From Deltaproteobacteria bacterium (GTDB taxonomy: Bacteria; Desulfobacterota; Binatia; Binatales; Binataceae): a DNA stretch of 52,087 bases. The stretch covers positions 1 through 52,087 of the forward strand of contig JAKAVC010000034.1 in the NCBI GenBank assembly GCA_021817345.1, read 5' to 3'. The notes under the pieces are model-generated. The model worked only from the letters and a program-made list of their open reading frames with translations. It did no database searches and was not told where the DNA came from. The position numbers and the translations under genes are program-made. This document shows positions 26,591 through 35,136 of this stretch, piece after piece (position 1 is the first letter of the stretch; every line of letters begins with the position of its first letter).

Positions 26591-27760
26591 TCAGCTCTGT
26601 TCGCTGCCAACCTGCTGCCCGAGAGTGATCGCCGTGCAGTTGGCCCATTGGCCCGGCGAGAGCTGGATGTAGGCGGGAGCCGTAAGCGAGACCTGGTACA
26701 CCCCCGCCACCGACAGCGCCGCGATTACCTGGCTCGGCACCACGTCGCGCTGGATCTTCGACGCAAGCTGTATCGCGAACTCCTGCGCCGCCTGGTTCAC
26801 CGCCGTCATCGTCGCCACCGGATCCGCGTCGGCGTAAAGCGTCACCGTCCCGGCGATCTGGTAATCCACTTCCGTGACGGCGAGCGCCGCCACGGTGTCC
26901 GTCAGCGGGCGCACCGTGTCCGCGCTCAGCGCCGACTCAACCTTCGCCAGCAGCGCCGCGCTCGCGATCCCCGCGCTGTTCGGCGCCCCGGCCGGTTGCA
27001 CGGTTATCGGCCCGGTCAGCACGTACACGGTCACCGTTCCCGGAACCGTGCTTTCGATCTGAACGTCGATTATCGAAGGGTCCGCGCCGAGCGCGAAAAA
27101 CCGGTACGCGCCCACCGGACCCGCCACGCTGAACTCGCCGGGCGCCGCCTGGATCCTCGCGCGCAGATGGTCGTCCGTCTCCGGGGCCGACCCGCCCGCG
27201 GTCGTGGTCGTGTTGGCCACGCTCGCGACCAGCGCGCTCGGACTGAGCTGCACGTCCACCTGGCCCGGCAGATAGCCGTTGGCCGAGGGGCCCGCCACGG
27301 TCGCCGTCGCTCCCACCGAGCCGCTCGTCGCCCCCGCCGGTATGGTCAGATCCGAGTTCGTCGCGAACACGAACTGCCCGTCGCTGGTCCCGGCCGCGGT
27401 GCCCGCCGGGATCGTGTATGCCACCGTGAGCGCGCTCGTGAGCGTGAACTGAAGCGTGGTCGTCGCCGGTTGCGCCGCGAGCCGCGTCACGCCCAAAAGC
27501 TGCCCCAGGTAGTCAAGCATCGGGAACTGCGCAAACGCGAGCAGATTCTGCTCGCCCGCGTACTGGATCGCGTTGCGAACCAAAGACTCGCGATAAGCGT
27601 ACAGATTTATCAGAAGGCGCTCGACCTGCGCCGGCTGTAGGACTCGACCAGCCGCGGCCTCGAAGGCCGAAATCATGTCGGCCAGAATAAGATTCGGGTC
27701 GAGACCGTCCGCGTCATCGACGAAGACCGGCGGCGGAAGCGCCGGAATTCCTGCACCCAT
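26591..27760 (-). CDS. Baseplate wedge protein J (P2 gpJ-like)
   Basis: 389-residue baseplate_J protein. Family features are PMLDYLGQLLGVTRLAAQPA near residue 90, YTIPAGTAAGTSDGQFVF, and ETDDHLRARIQAAPGEFSVA. The protein forms the outer wedge of the contractile baseplate. The ATG at 27760 overlaps the gpW stop by one base (TGATG), indicating translational coupling; the frame is open upstream within gpW but that part is unrelated. Confidence 0.92.
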   Translation of the reverse strand: MGAGIPALPPPVFVDDADGLDPNLILADMISAFEAAAGRVLQPAQVERLLINLYAYRESLVRNAIQYAGEQNLLAFAQFPMLDYLGQLLGVTRLAAQPATTTLQFTLTSALTVAYTIPAGTAAGTSDGQFVFATNSDLTIPAGATSGSVGATATVAGPSANGYLPGQVDVQLSPSALVASVANTTTTAGGSAPETDDHLRARIQAAPGEFSVAGPVGAYRFFALGADPSIIDVQIESTVPGTVTVYVLTGPITVQPAGAPNSAGIASAALLAKVESALSADTVRPLTDTVAALAVTEVDYQIAGTVTLYADADPVATMTAVNQAAQEFAIQLASKIQRDVVPSQVIAALSVAGVYQVSLTAPAYIQLSPGQWANCTAITLGQQVGSEQS

Positions 27761-28173
27761 CAGAAGCCTCCGGGAAATGTCACGGTCGTGGTCCGGGCGG
27801 GCGCCGTCGCGCTCGCTAGCTTGAGCGCCCACGTCACCGACACTTCGAGCTGCGCGCCCGCCTGGCCGCTGTTCGCGGCCGCGGGCGACGCATTCACCGC
27901 CACGATACTCACTCGCGGCTCCCACAGCGTGATCGCGGTACTCACTTCACGCACCATGGCCGGAACCGCCGAGTTCATCGGATAGTCAATGTAGCGCCAG
28001 ATGTCGACGCCGAAAGTCGGACGAAGCACGTCCGACCCCTTCGGCGTGGTCAGGATTATCCTGATACACTGGTCGACGTCCTGGATTCCCTGCACCACTT
28101 CGCCGATCGCGCCCAGCTTGAGCGACCAGTCCGCCGAAGTGATATCCGCGAGCGTTACCGCTTCGGCGCTCAT
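27760..28173 (-). CDS. Baseplate protein W (P2 gpW / T4 gp25-like)
   Basis: 137 residues. ADWSLKLGAIGEVVQGIQDV and LTTPKGSDVLRPTFGVDIWR are the conserved gp25/gpW core (the EPR motif appears as WEPRVSI). It forms the inner wedge ring that starts sheath assembly. It overlaps gpV by 4 bp (ATGA) and gpJ by 1 bp. Confidence 0.92.
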   Translation of the reverse strand: MSAEAVTLADITSADWSLKLGAIGEVVQGIQDVDQCIRIILTTPKGSDVLRPTFGVDIWRYIDYPMNSAVPAMVREVSTAITLWEPRVSIVAVNASPAAANSGQAGAQLEVSVTWALKLASATAPARTTTVTFPGGF

Positions 28174-28718
28174 GCGATCACCTGGCTCGGCGCGCCCGTG
28201 TCTCCGCCTTGCGGATCGGGATGAACATGCGAATTGTAGGTGTCGATGATCGTGTCGATCGTGGTCTTGTGCTCGGAGGTCTCAAGCGCGATATCCCCCG
28301 CCGGGCAGCTTATGGTAAGTTGATGCGCGCCGGCGTCGTATATGATCTCGCCGCCGTCCTCGAACGTAATGCTGAGGACGTGCGCCGCCCGGTCGTACTC
28401 GAAGGCCGCGCCGTCCTTGAAGCCGAGATAAAACTTGTTCGCGCTCGCGACCGGGGTCGCGTCCGCCTGCGAGTAGATCGCGCCGAGCACGGCGCCAGCC
28501 TCGTAATGCGCGTCCATCAGGCAGACCACCTGCTCCCCGATATCGGGAATCCAGTAGGCCTTGTCGTCCTGGGTTTTCTGCACCACGATCGGAAGCCAGT
28601 AGCTCGTCATCCGGTCAAGGTCCGGAAACACCACCCGCACCCGCGCCGTGCTCACGTCCTGTTGCTGGACGATCCCGACGCGCATCGGCCACGCCGCGCG
28701 AATCTCTTCACTGGACAC
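28170..28718 (-). CDS. Baseplate spike protein V (P2 gpV-like)
   Basis: 182 residues. The N-terminal OB-fold is shown by RVGIVQQQDVSTARVRVVFP and YWIPDIGEQVVCLMD. The rest is a triple-beta-helix-like spike (ITFEDGGEIIYDAGAHQLTI) ending in SHVHPDPQG, close to the Fe-binding HxH tip of P2 gpV. It pierces the outer membrane. The GTG start has GGAGGTAAG upstream and overlaps the gpD end by 11 bp. Confidence 0.9.
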   Translation of the reverse strand: MSSEEIRAAWPMRVGIVQQQDVSTARVRVVFPDLDRMTSYWLPIVVQKTQDDKAYWIPDIGEQVVCLMDAHYEAGAVLGAIYSQADATPVASANKFYLGFKDGAAFEYDRAAHVLSITFEDGGEIIYDAGAHQLTISCPAGDIALETSEHKTTIDTIIDTYNSHVHPDPQGGDTGAPSQVIA

Positions 28719-29715
28719 GCCTTACCTCCACGTCGGTGATGTAACCGACCTCGCGGGCCATGTGATGGCGCGCGCTGCGTATCAGGTAAACTCCGTCGAG
28801 ATTGCCGAAGCCCGAAAGCGTCACGTTGTTGCCGGCCGAAAGCGCGGTCGAGCCCGGCGTCCTGAGCGCCCCCTCGACGAACTTGAGATTGTTCGCGTGA
28901 AGCGCGGCCGCCGCCTTCAACGCCGCCTGCTGTCCGTTCTCGCATCGCACCACCCGCTTGAGCGTGTCGCCCGTCGGCATCGTCGCCGCCGGATTCGCCG
29001 TCTGCGCGATAAGCGTCTTCGTGGTGGGATCCTGGTAGGAAACCAGCGCGGACTTGTAGATATGCCGCGTGCGGTTGTTGAAGCCGAACCTGAGCGTGTC
29101 GGCGCGCGTAACCGTCTTCACCGCCGCCGCGCTCTCCAGCGCCGAGCGCGCGTAGAACACGAGCGAGCTTCCCCGCACCGTGAACTCGAAATCATGCTCG
29201 GCGGCGAGCCGCTTCAGGAACCCGAGGTCGGTCTCGCCGTTCTGCGTGACGCGGTTGAACTTCAGGTCGGCGGCGCCCGGCGCGCTCACCACCGAGTAGC
29301 CGTACTTCGCCGCTATCGTCTTCGCGATCGCGAGCAGGCTCTGGCCCTCGTAACCCGCGCTGTTCGCGGTGCGCATCGCGGGCGTGACGAACGCCGCCAG
29401 CCCGCGCATCGTGAATGCGTCGGGCGGACCCGACAACTCCAGTTGATCGATCTCGAAATCGCCGCACGGCAGCATCGGCTCGCCCCGGTAGCCCATCATC
29501 AGGTTGACCTGGTCGCCGAGCCCCGGGTACCACGGGCCCTGCCATCGCTGGTCGTGATCCTCGACCTCTATCTCGATCTCGCCGGAAAGCGCGTCGAGAT
29601 GATCGATATACGTGATACTCACGATCATGCGCGACACGTCCGCGGTGATATCCACGCCCTGATAGGTCAGTATCCACTGCGGCGCGCGCACCGGATATGC
29701 AGTCGCCGATCCCAT
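28708..29715 (-). CDS. Tail hub protein D (P2 late-control gpD-like)
   Basis: 335 residues. Phage_GPD family: PQWILTYQGVDITADVSRM, then GETDLGFLKRLAAEHDFEF, the most conserved part, and the C-terminal LDGVYLIRSARHHM. It forms the central hub (T4 gp27 fold) on which the gpV spike sits. It lies between gpX and gpV as in P2. The usual P2 ogr regulator is not found next to it. Confidence 0.92.
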   Translation of the reverse strand: MGSATAYPVRAPQWILTYQGVDITADVSRMIVSITYIDHLDALSGEIEIEVEDHDQRWQGPWYPGLGDQVNLMMGYRGEPMLPCGDFEIDQLELSGPPDAFTMRGLAAFVTPAMRTANSAGYEGQSLLAIAKTIAAKYGYSVVSAPGAADLKFNRVTQNGETDLGFLKRLAAEHDFEFTVRGSSLVFYARSALESAAAVKTVTRADTLRFGFNNRTRHIYKSALVSYQDPTTKTLIAQTANPAATMPTGDTLKRVVRCENGQQAALKAAAALHANNLKFVEGALRTPGSTALSAGNNVTLSGFGNLDGVYLIRSARHHMAREVGYITDVEVRRVQ

Positions 29716-29730
29716 CGTGTTCCCCGCTTG

Positions 29731-29964
29731 TTACTGCCCGGCCTGCTGCTTCCACGGCGGCAGGTTCACGGCCAGGGCCTGGCTTTGCTGAAGTATCGGG
29801 ATGAGCACCGTAAGGCCCGCCTCGAACACCGGCTCTATCGGAACCGACGGGTTGGCCATGATTATCGGGCTGTAGAGCGTGGCATTGCCGTAGTAGCGCC
29901 ACGCCAGCAGGTCCCATCTTTCGCCCGCTGCGGTTATGTGCGTGATGTAGTTCGCCGCCGCCAT
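29731..29964 (-). CDS. Tail protein X (P2 gpX-like, LysM-type)
   Basis: 77 residues. YITHITAAGERWDLLAWRYYGN is the gpX/LysM-like core, followed by ANPSVPIEPVFEAGLTVLIP. The small protein stabilises the hub-tail junction. The ATG at 29964 overlaps the gpU stop by one base (TGATG), which fixes the start; the frame is open upstream but overlaps gpU. Confidence 0.9.
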   Translation of the reverse strand: MAAANYITHITAAGERWDLLAWRYYGNATLYSPIIMANPSVPIEPVFEAGLTVLIPILQQSQALAVNLPPWKQQAGQ

Positions 29965-30578
29965 CAGCTTAACGCGCTCCGGGTAATCGCCGCGGTCGAA
30001 ATGTCTCCTGGCTGCACGCCCGGCGAGGGCGGCCCGCTCGGCCCGCCCAGCGTCAGCACCGCCGACACGCCCGCGGCGGGAAGCGTCGTCGTCCCGCTCG
30101 TGACGGCCTGCGCGGTTGGCGTTGTCGTCGAAGTGCCCGCGCCCGCCCCGGAGACCAGCCCGATCGGCGTGAAGTTGGGCACCGGCGGCAGGTTCGGATC
30201 GAACGCGAGCGGCCACTCGCGCAGCACCATCCGCACCCGTATCACGAGCGGATCACCCGCCGCGGAAAGCTGCTGCGAGACCGCTCCAATCGCCGCGATC
30301 ACAAAGAAGCCGCGGAAATCGCCGTTGCCGAAGACCAGCGGCAGCGCCTCGTGCAGCGCCGCCGCCGTCTCCAGCTCGAAGAGCCTAAGCGCCGGGTCCG
30401 CCACCGCGCCGTGCAGCAGCATCTCGAACTCAAGCGTCTCGAGCCCGTCGGCGAGCCACTGCAGTTGCGGCGTGTTCTGGACCACGCGATGCTCGGCGTA
30501 GTCGTACTGCCGCATCGAGACTAAATTCTCAGGCGAACTCACGACCTCGAACACGATGTCTCCCAGGATCGCAAACAC
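29964..30578 (-). CDS. Tail protein U (P2 gpU-like)
   Basis: 204 residues starting at GTG. Phage_P2_GpU features: MFAILGDIVFEVVSSPENL and VQNTPQLQWLADGLETLEFE, plus a C-terminal REWPLAFDP. The last ~60 residues are Pro/Gly/Thr-rich and probably disordered. The protein caps or completes the tail. It follows the tape measure by 15 bp. Confidence 0.9.
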   Translation of the reverse strand: MFAILGDIVFEVVSSPENLVSMRQYDYAEHRVVQNTPQLQWLADGLETLEFEMLLHGAVADPALRLFELETAAALHEALPLVFGNGDFRGFFVIAAIGAVSQQLSAAGDPLVIRVRMVLREWPLAFDPNLPPVPNFTPIGLVSGAGAGTSTTTPTAQAVTSGTTTLPAAGVSAVLTLGGPSGPPSPGVQPGDISTAAITRSALS

Positions 30579-30593
30579 TGCCCTTGAAGCCTC

Positions 30594-31763
30594 CTAGAAT
30601 TCGGTCCTGAGCCGTTTCTCGCGCTCGCGCTCCCACTGCTCGTAAAGGGCGTTGCGATGGCGCCGGAGCACTTCGAGCAGCCTCTGTTCCAGATCGAGCG
30701 CCGAGTCGGCGCGATTCACCACCAGGGTCGGCGAGGAATTGATCACGATCGGAGCCGCCGGCGCCGGATTCGAGGCCCGCCCGCGCGGCCCGCCCGCGAG
30801 CGCCGGAACCGGAATAAAAGCGGGCACGGCCGGTATCCGAACCGCCGCCGCAAGCGGTTGCGCCGCGCCTTCGCGCCCGCGCTTCGAAGCCGTGCTTGAG
30901 CCTCGCGCTCGATCGCTCGCGGCGCTCCCGGCGCCAAGCCCTTTGGCGAGAAGGCCAACCGTGTTTCCGAATCGGACGAGCGCCTGATGCATCCCCTCGT
31001 GATTCGCCGCGCGCCCGCGTTCGACATGAATCGGCGCGTCGTCGCGCCCGCGTTCGCTCGAAGCGCGTTCGCGTTCATTCCCGATAGCCGCGCCCTCCCG
31101 CGCCGCCCGGCGCGGGTCGGGCTTAAGCGCGACGTGCCACGAGCGTTCCAGCGCGCCATGTACCGCGCGGGTGAGGCCGAGCGCCGAACGCGACGCGCCG
31201 ACCAGCGCCCACTGCGCATCGATCGCGCGACTGACCGCCTCGTGCATCTCCGCGCCCGTATTCCTTCTCGCATCGCGCCTCTCGCCCGCATCGCGCCTCT
31301 CGCCCCGATGGCGCCGATGCTCCGCGCGTCGCGCGTCTTCCCCGCGCTTATCGCGCGCGCCCTCGCGTGACGGGATCGGGCCCGCCTGCGCTCGCGCGCG
31401 GCCCGATATCGTTTCGGCGCCGGCGCGCGGCGTGCGGGGATTTCCCGATTCGACCGCGCGGGCAAGAGATACGGCATGGCTGAGATTCTCGCGCGCGTGC
31501 GATTCGCTCGCGGCCACGTGCATCGCCGTGCCGGTCGCGCGACGCACCCGGGCCGCAGCCGCCCCGGCGCGCTCAAGCGGACTCACGATGCGCCATCCGT
31601 ACCAAAGCCGCTCGGCGGCCACGACGAACGGACGGGTCCGGGCCGCCAGGTAGGAGGCCATCTCGAATCGCGCAAGTCTCTCTCGCGCGCGCTCGTGTTC
31701 CGCAGGCGCCGCGCTCCCGGCGCCGTGGACGGCGGTTCCCTGGCCCTTATGCCGCTTCGCCAT
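30594..31763 (-). CDS. Putative short tape-measure protein
   Basis: 389 residues between the E/E' chaperone and gpU, the place of the tape measure. It is Arg/Ala/Glu/His-rich and mostly helical, with a C-terminal beta-then-helix ending (PIVINSSPTLVVNR, then LEQRLLEVLRRHRNALYEQW). Long hydrophobic segments common in P2 gpT are lacking. A tandem hexapeptide GERRDA is encoded by an 18-bp DNA repeat. P2 gpT is about 815 residues for a 135-nm tail; by proportion this tail would be about 60-65 nm. The function rests on position; direct family likeness is weak. Confidence 0.55.
   Translation of the reverse strand: MAKRHKGQGTAVHGAGSAAPAEHERARERLARFEMASYLAARTRPFVVAAERLWYGWRIVSPLERAGAAAARVRRATGTAMHVAASESHARENLSHAVSLARAVESGNPRTPRAGAETISGRARAQAGPIPSREGARDKRGEDARRAEHRRHRGERRDAGERRDARRNTGAEMHEAVSRAIDAQWALVGASRSALGLTRAVHGALERSWHVALKPDPRRAAREGAAIGNERERASSERGRDDAPIHVERGRAANHEGMHQALVRFGNTVGLLAKGLGAGSAASDRARGSSTASKRGREGAAQPLAAAVRIPAVPAFIPVPALAGGPRGRASNPAPAAPIVINSSPTLVVNRADSALDLEQRLLEVLRRHRNALYEQWEREREKRLRTEF
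31269..31304. repeat. Tandem 18-bp repeat inside the tape-measure gene
   Basis: CGCATCGCGCCTCTCGCC occurs twice with no mismatch (31269-31286, 31287-31304) and in frame encodes the repeated hexapeptide GERRDA. A recent slippage duplication would explain it. Confidence 0.8.
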
Positions 31764-31781
31764 CCGGCTCTCCGTCCGTCT

Positions 31782-32060
31782 CTACGCGGCCGCGTGGGTT
31801 GGGGACGGATTGCGGCGCGAGGTCGCAATCTCGACCCGCATCGGACGGCCCATCAGTTCCCTGCCGTTGAGTCCTTCGACCGCGCGCTCGCCATCGCCGT
31901 CATTAACCATCTCGACGAAACCGAAGCCGCGCGAGCGCCCGTCGAACCGGTCGCGCACCACTTCGGCGCGCTCGACCGGGCCGATTTCGAGGAAGGCGTC
32001 GCGCAGCTCCTCATCCACGAGTGAAAAATTCAGATTGCCCACAAACAAACGCACACTCAT
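31782..32060 (-). CDS. RRM-domain RNA-binding protein inside the tail operon
   Basis: 92 residues forming one complete RNA-recognition motif: RNP2 LFVGNL at 5-10 and RNP1 SRGFGFVEM at 43-51, both with the aromatic residues that stack on RNA. GRELMGRPMRVEIA closes the fold. A short basic tail (SRRNPSPTHAAA) follows. Similar small RRM proteins occur in many bacteria, where they are often cold-induced, but they are not a normal tail gene. It sits 79 bp after the E/E' chaperone and 18 bp before the tape measure. It could bind phage late mRNA, for example at the frameshift site; this is inference. Confidence 0.9.
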   Translation of the reverse strand: MSVRLFVGNLNFSLVDEELRDAFLEIGPVERAEVVRDRFDGRSRGFGFVEMVNDGDGERAVEGLNGRELMGRPMRVEIATSRRNPSPTHAAA

Positions 32061-32139
32061 ATTGATACGCCATCTCCAATCAGGTTTCGGACAGGCTGTC
32101 TTTTCCGGGCCTCGCGCCCGGCGGGCGCCGTCCCCCTTT

Positions 32140-32612
32140 TTATTCGTCGCTCCCTCCGCTCGCCGCTTTGGCGGTCGCGCGGTTGTATTCCTCGACCGCG
32201 CCGAGCCAGTAGGCGAGCTCCTCGTAGTCCATCGCCTGAAGCTCGCCTACCGCGAATCCGAAGTGGACGAGGGCTGCAAAGGCGCCGGCGGAGGGAACTG
32301 AAAATTTTCGCCCGCGACCTCCGCCTGCAGGGCGAGAACGTCGCCGAGCTCCATCGCGAGCACGTCTTCGTAAAGGATTTTCGCGCCGTCGATTTCGACC
32401 AGCTCCGCGATAAGCGCGAAAACCACCGCGCCCGGGTCGCCCGAGCCGCCCGCCGCGCGCTGCGCGCGCATCAGGTCGCGCCCGAATCCCCGGCGCACGG
32501 TCGCGCTTTTCCCCGAGGGAAGCGTCACAACGCGCCCATCCGCCTGGGAACCGCCCTTTACCGGCGCGCCGCCTATCTTTACTCCGTTTACCAAAATCTC
32601 TTCCGGTCCCAT
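32140..32612 (-). CDS. Tail assembly chaperone E / E-E' (with -1 frameshift)
   Basis: The zero-frame product (32612 to 32247, 121 residues) begins EEILVNGVKIGGAPVKG and resembles P2 gpE/Mu gp41-type chaperones (VVTLPSGKSATVRRGFGRD). A second frame continues to 32140 and encodes LVHFGFAVGELQAMDYEEL, the E' part. A slippery A_AAT_TTT at codons 102-104 lies exactly in the zero frame, and a -1 slip gives a 157-residue fusion. Such paired products guide the tape measure during tube assembly. It sits between the tube and the tape-measure region, as in P2 and Mu. Confidence 0.85.
32301..32307 (-). other. Programmed -1 frameshift slippery heptamer
   Basis: On the minus strand the bases read A AAT TTT, matching X_XXY_YYZ in the zero frame of gpE (GAA AAT TTT CAG). 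After slippage translation proceeds as TCA GTT CCC into the E' frame. The GC-rich sequence just downstream could form a stimulatory structure. Confidence 0.8.
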
Positions 32613-32701
32613 CGCTCGCTCTCCGGTCGTCTTTGGTCCGTTGCCGTCCCGGCCGCGCCCCCGCGCGGGTCGCGGCCCGCCGTTTCACGCGATACGCGCG
32701 G

Positions 32702-33220
32702 CTAGGCGCCCAGGTTGACGCGGAATTGCGAGAGCTGATCGACGCCGCCGACGACATAGACGTTGGCGAAGACGTCGTAGAGATAGATCTGGGTGCCCGC
32801 GACGTAGAGCTCGCAGTGATAGACGCTGACCATCGACTGCGTCTCCACCATCGCTTGCTGCTTGAAATTGGAGACGCCCGCGTCCTTGAACACCCCGGTC
32901 ATCAGGTACACCACCGGCAGCTCGGCCGAGCGGCCCTGGCTGGTGTACTGCTCGAGGCTTCCGCGCACCTGGAAGGAATGGGTCTGGAACGGGCTTGCGG
33001 CCACGGTCAGGGTCTGCGGGTCGAAGGACGACCATCGGATACGCGCCTCGAGCTTGTCCACGCCGCTCCAAAGCTCGGCGGTGCCGGCCATCCCGAGGCC
33101 CTTGTAGTCGATCATCCGATGGCGGGGCTGGGGAATTTCGATTTCCTCGGCGCGGCCGAGAAGCCCTACTCCGTCGATATATACATTGGCGTTGGTAAGT
33201 GAGTTTACTTGGATATTCAT
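32702..33220 (-). CDS. Major tail tube protein (P2 FII-like)
   Basis: 172 residues. Phage_tube features: NANVYIDGVGLLGRAEEIEIP, then IDYKGLGMAGTAELWSGVDK and FKQQAMVETQSMVSVYHCEL. It polymerises into the inner tube through which DNA passes. AGGGTGAG lies just before the ATG. The sheath gene lies 293 bp upstream, a longer gap than usual for FI-FII. Confidence 0.92.
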   Translation of the reverse strand: MNIQVNSLTNANVYIDGVGLLGRAEEIEIPQPRHRMIDYKGLGMAGTAELWSGVDKLEARIRWSSFDPQTLTVAASPFQTHSFQVRGSLEQYTSQGRSAELPVVYLMTGVFKDAGVSNFKQQAMVETQSMVSVYHCELYVAGTQIYLYDVFANVYVVGGVDQLSQFRVNLGA

Positions 33221-33386
33221 TTGCTCACCCTGCGAGTTCGTATTCGGACTTCGTGACTAACTGACCATCTGACCATTCTCCCGGCAATAGGACGCGGTTG
33301 CCGGGAACCTCTCCCACGGCGGCTGAGGGACCACGGCGGGAAATTCTCTCGCCGCGGCCCACGCGCCCCTTCGTTTTGAACCGATC

Positions 33387-33431
33387 AGCGCCCGGACGGG
33401 CATCTTTTTGTTAGGACGCCCGTCCGGCGCT
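33387..33431. terminator. Strong hairpin between the sheath and tube genes
   Basis: AGCGCCCGGACGGGC pairs with GCCCGTCCGGCGCT with one bulged base and a 16-base loop. It lies in the 293-bp sheath-tube gap. It could be a partial terminator or an mRNA-stabilising hairpin that sets the sheath:tube ratio. No T tract follows on the minus strand. The rest of the gap holds nothing I can identify. Confidence 0.5.
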
Positions 33432-33513
33432 CCGCGCCCCCTCTCCCGAGCGAAACACAAGAGGAGCGGGAAACGCGGATCGCGCGCGAGGCCATACGTC
33501 GCACGACGCCCGG

Positions 33514-35055
33514 TTACGCGGTGGCCGAAGCCGTCGAGGTCTGGGCGCTGGTCTGGCCGAGCTGCTGAAGCAGCGACACATCGATAAAGGTCTGGAAGGT
33601 GATGCGCTCGGCCGGCGGCGGCGGCATCACGTCCAGGCTGAAGACCAATTGCCCGGCCGCGATCTGGGTGGACGGGTTCTGCGCCGGATCGAAGCTGGCT
33701 GAACCCGCAACCAGCGCCCCGCGCTGGATCAGCGTGCGCAAAAACGCGTTGACCGAGGCCAGGATCGCGGTGATCAGTGCGTTCGAGATCGGCTGATCGA
33801 TGAACTGCAGCATCGCCAGCTCCACCGACTCCTCGATAATGTCCATCGTGCGCCTGACGCTGATGAAATTGTCAGGCGCGGTCGAGGACGGATAGGCCGC
33901 GGACCGGTTGCCCCACACCCTGAGCCCGGTGCCGAAGGCGTTGAAGACGGTCACGATGCCGGCGGCGTTCAGATTGTTCACGTCCGAGTTGGGATCGACC
34001 AGAGAGGCGTAGAGCGGGACGTCGGGACCCAGGATCGACTGCACCTCGGTGTTGGAAGGCGACCACCAGTAGCCGTTCTGCAGGTCCTTCTGCGCGATCG
34101 CCCCCGCCATCCACTGCGAGTACGGTCCGACCGCAATCTGGTTGTACGGCTGGGTGACCGGCGTTCCCGCCGCGCTCAGGGTCACTCCGGTCGGCACCAG
34201 GCCGGCGTCATAGAAGGTCTCCTGCGGGTAGCAGAGCACGGTGCGCGTGCTCGAGGTGTCGAATGCCTGTCCCGCGGTCGAGCGGTTGGAAATTGCGGTC
34301 GCGGCCGGAGTCGAGGGCGCGGAATCCACCAGCGCAATCGCGCGTATCTGATGGGCCATCGCGTCGAGCGCGCTCGCCACGTCGGCGTTCTGCGAGTAAC
34401 CCGGAGCGATCAGGACCTTGGGGAAAAAGCCCATTGTGCCGTAGGTTGTCTGAAGCGCCTGGATCCCCGTGTATGAGCCGCTCGCGACCGCGCCGATGAT
34501 GTCCGAATCCTGCACCTTAGTCGGATCGGCGTAGTTGAAGGAGACCAGCACTGTCGCGCCGGCGGCGATATGGCCGCCCGAGGTGGCCGGGATGAGCGTG
34601 ATCACCCCGTTGACCGCGTCGAGCGTGTAGTCGGTGCCAGCGGTATAGGTCGTACCGGCGGGATCGCTGGTGACGACCACGCTCGAGACGCCCATGTGGC
34701 CAAGATTGACAAGGCCCTGGGCGTTGAAGGTGAAGGCCGTCGCGGCGACCGCGGTGTAGTGCTCGGTCGGGTTGAACACGTTGACGACGATCGCCTGGCC
34801 CGCGCCCTGCTGCTGGATCGCCCAAAGAGCGTAGGGGATCGTGTAACCGCGCACAAGCGGACCGAAATTCGCCGCGTCAACCGCTGACGAAACGAGAGTG
34901 GGCGCGTTGACCGCCGGCGCGACCGCGGGCGACTGAACCACCCAGGTCGGCGCGGTACCCACCAGTCCAATCACGGCCGATTTGACCACCGTAACGGGTA
35001 CCGGCCCGGTTCCGACCTCGATTACCTCGACTCCGTGTAAAAAACTTGCTGGCAT
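33514..35055 (-). CDS. Tail sheath protein (P2 FI / Mu gpL-like)
   Basis: 513 residues. It starts FLHGVEVIEVGTGPVPVTVV, as sheath proteins do, with KSAVIGLVGTAP next. The C-terminal sheath core has NLNAAGIVTVFNAFGTGLRVWGNRSA and ISVRRTMDIIEESVELAML. Residues about 103-178 form an inserted beta domain (FTFNAQGLVNLGHMGVSS... TYTAGTDYTLDAVNGVIT) that recurs in the gp37-like protein upstream. The sheath contracts to drive the tube through the envelope. Confidence 0.93.
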   Translation of the reverse strand: MPASFLHGVEVIEVGTGPVPVTVVKSAVIGLVGTAPTWVVQSPAVAPAVNAPTLVSSAVDAANFGPLVRGYTIPYALWAIQQQGAGQAIVVNVFNPTEHYTAVAATAFTFNAQGLVNLGHMGVSSVVVTSDPAGTTYTAGTDYTLDAVNGVITLIPATSGGHIAAGATVLVSFNYADPTKVQDSDIIGAVASGSYTGIQALQTTYGTMGFFPKVLIAPGYSQNADVASALDAMAHQIRAIALVDSAPSTPAATAISNRSTAGQAFDTSSTRTVLCYPQETFYDAGLVPTGVTLSAAGTPVTQPYNQIAVGPYSQWMAGAIAQKDLQNGYWWSPSNTEVQSILGPDVPLYASLVDPNSDVNNLNAAGIVTVFNAFGTGLRVWGNRSAAYPSSTAPDNFISVRRTMDIIEESVELAMLQFIDQPISNALITAILASVNAFLRTLIQRGALVAGSASFDPAQNPSTQIAAGQLVFSLDVMPPPPAERITFQTFIDVSLLQQLGQTSAQTSTASATA

Positions 35056-35136
35056 TGTTTCACCGTGTTTCCTTTCCGCGTGAAGGCTCCGCGCTCGCGC
35101 GGCGAATTGTCATGAGTCGGCGCAAGGCACGCGCCG

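Noticed and set aside
25442-27640. Long plus-strand open frame opposite gpI and gpJ
   Set aside because: Arg-rich antisense shadow of well-supported baseplate genes. The same applies to long frames at 28648-30501 and 43882-45774.
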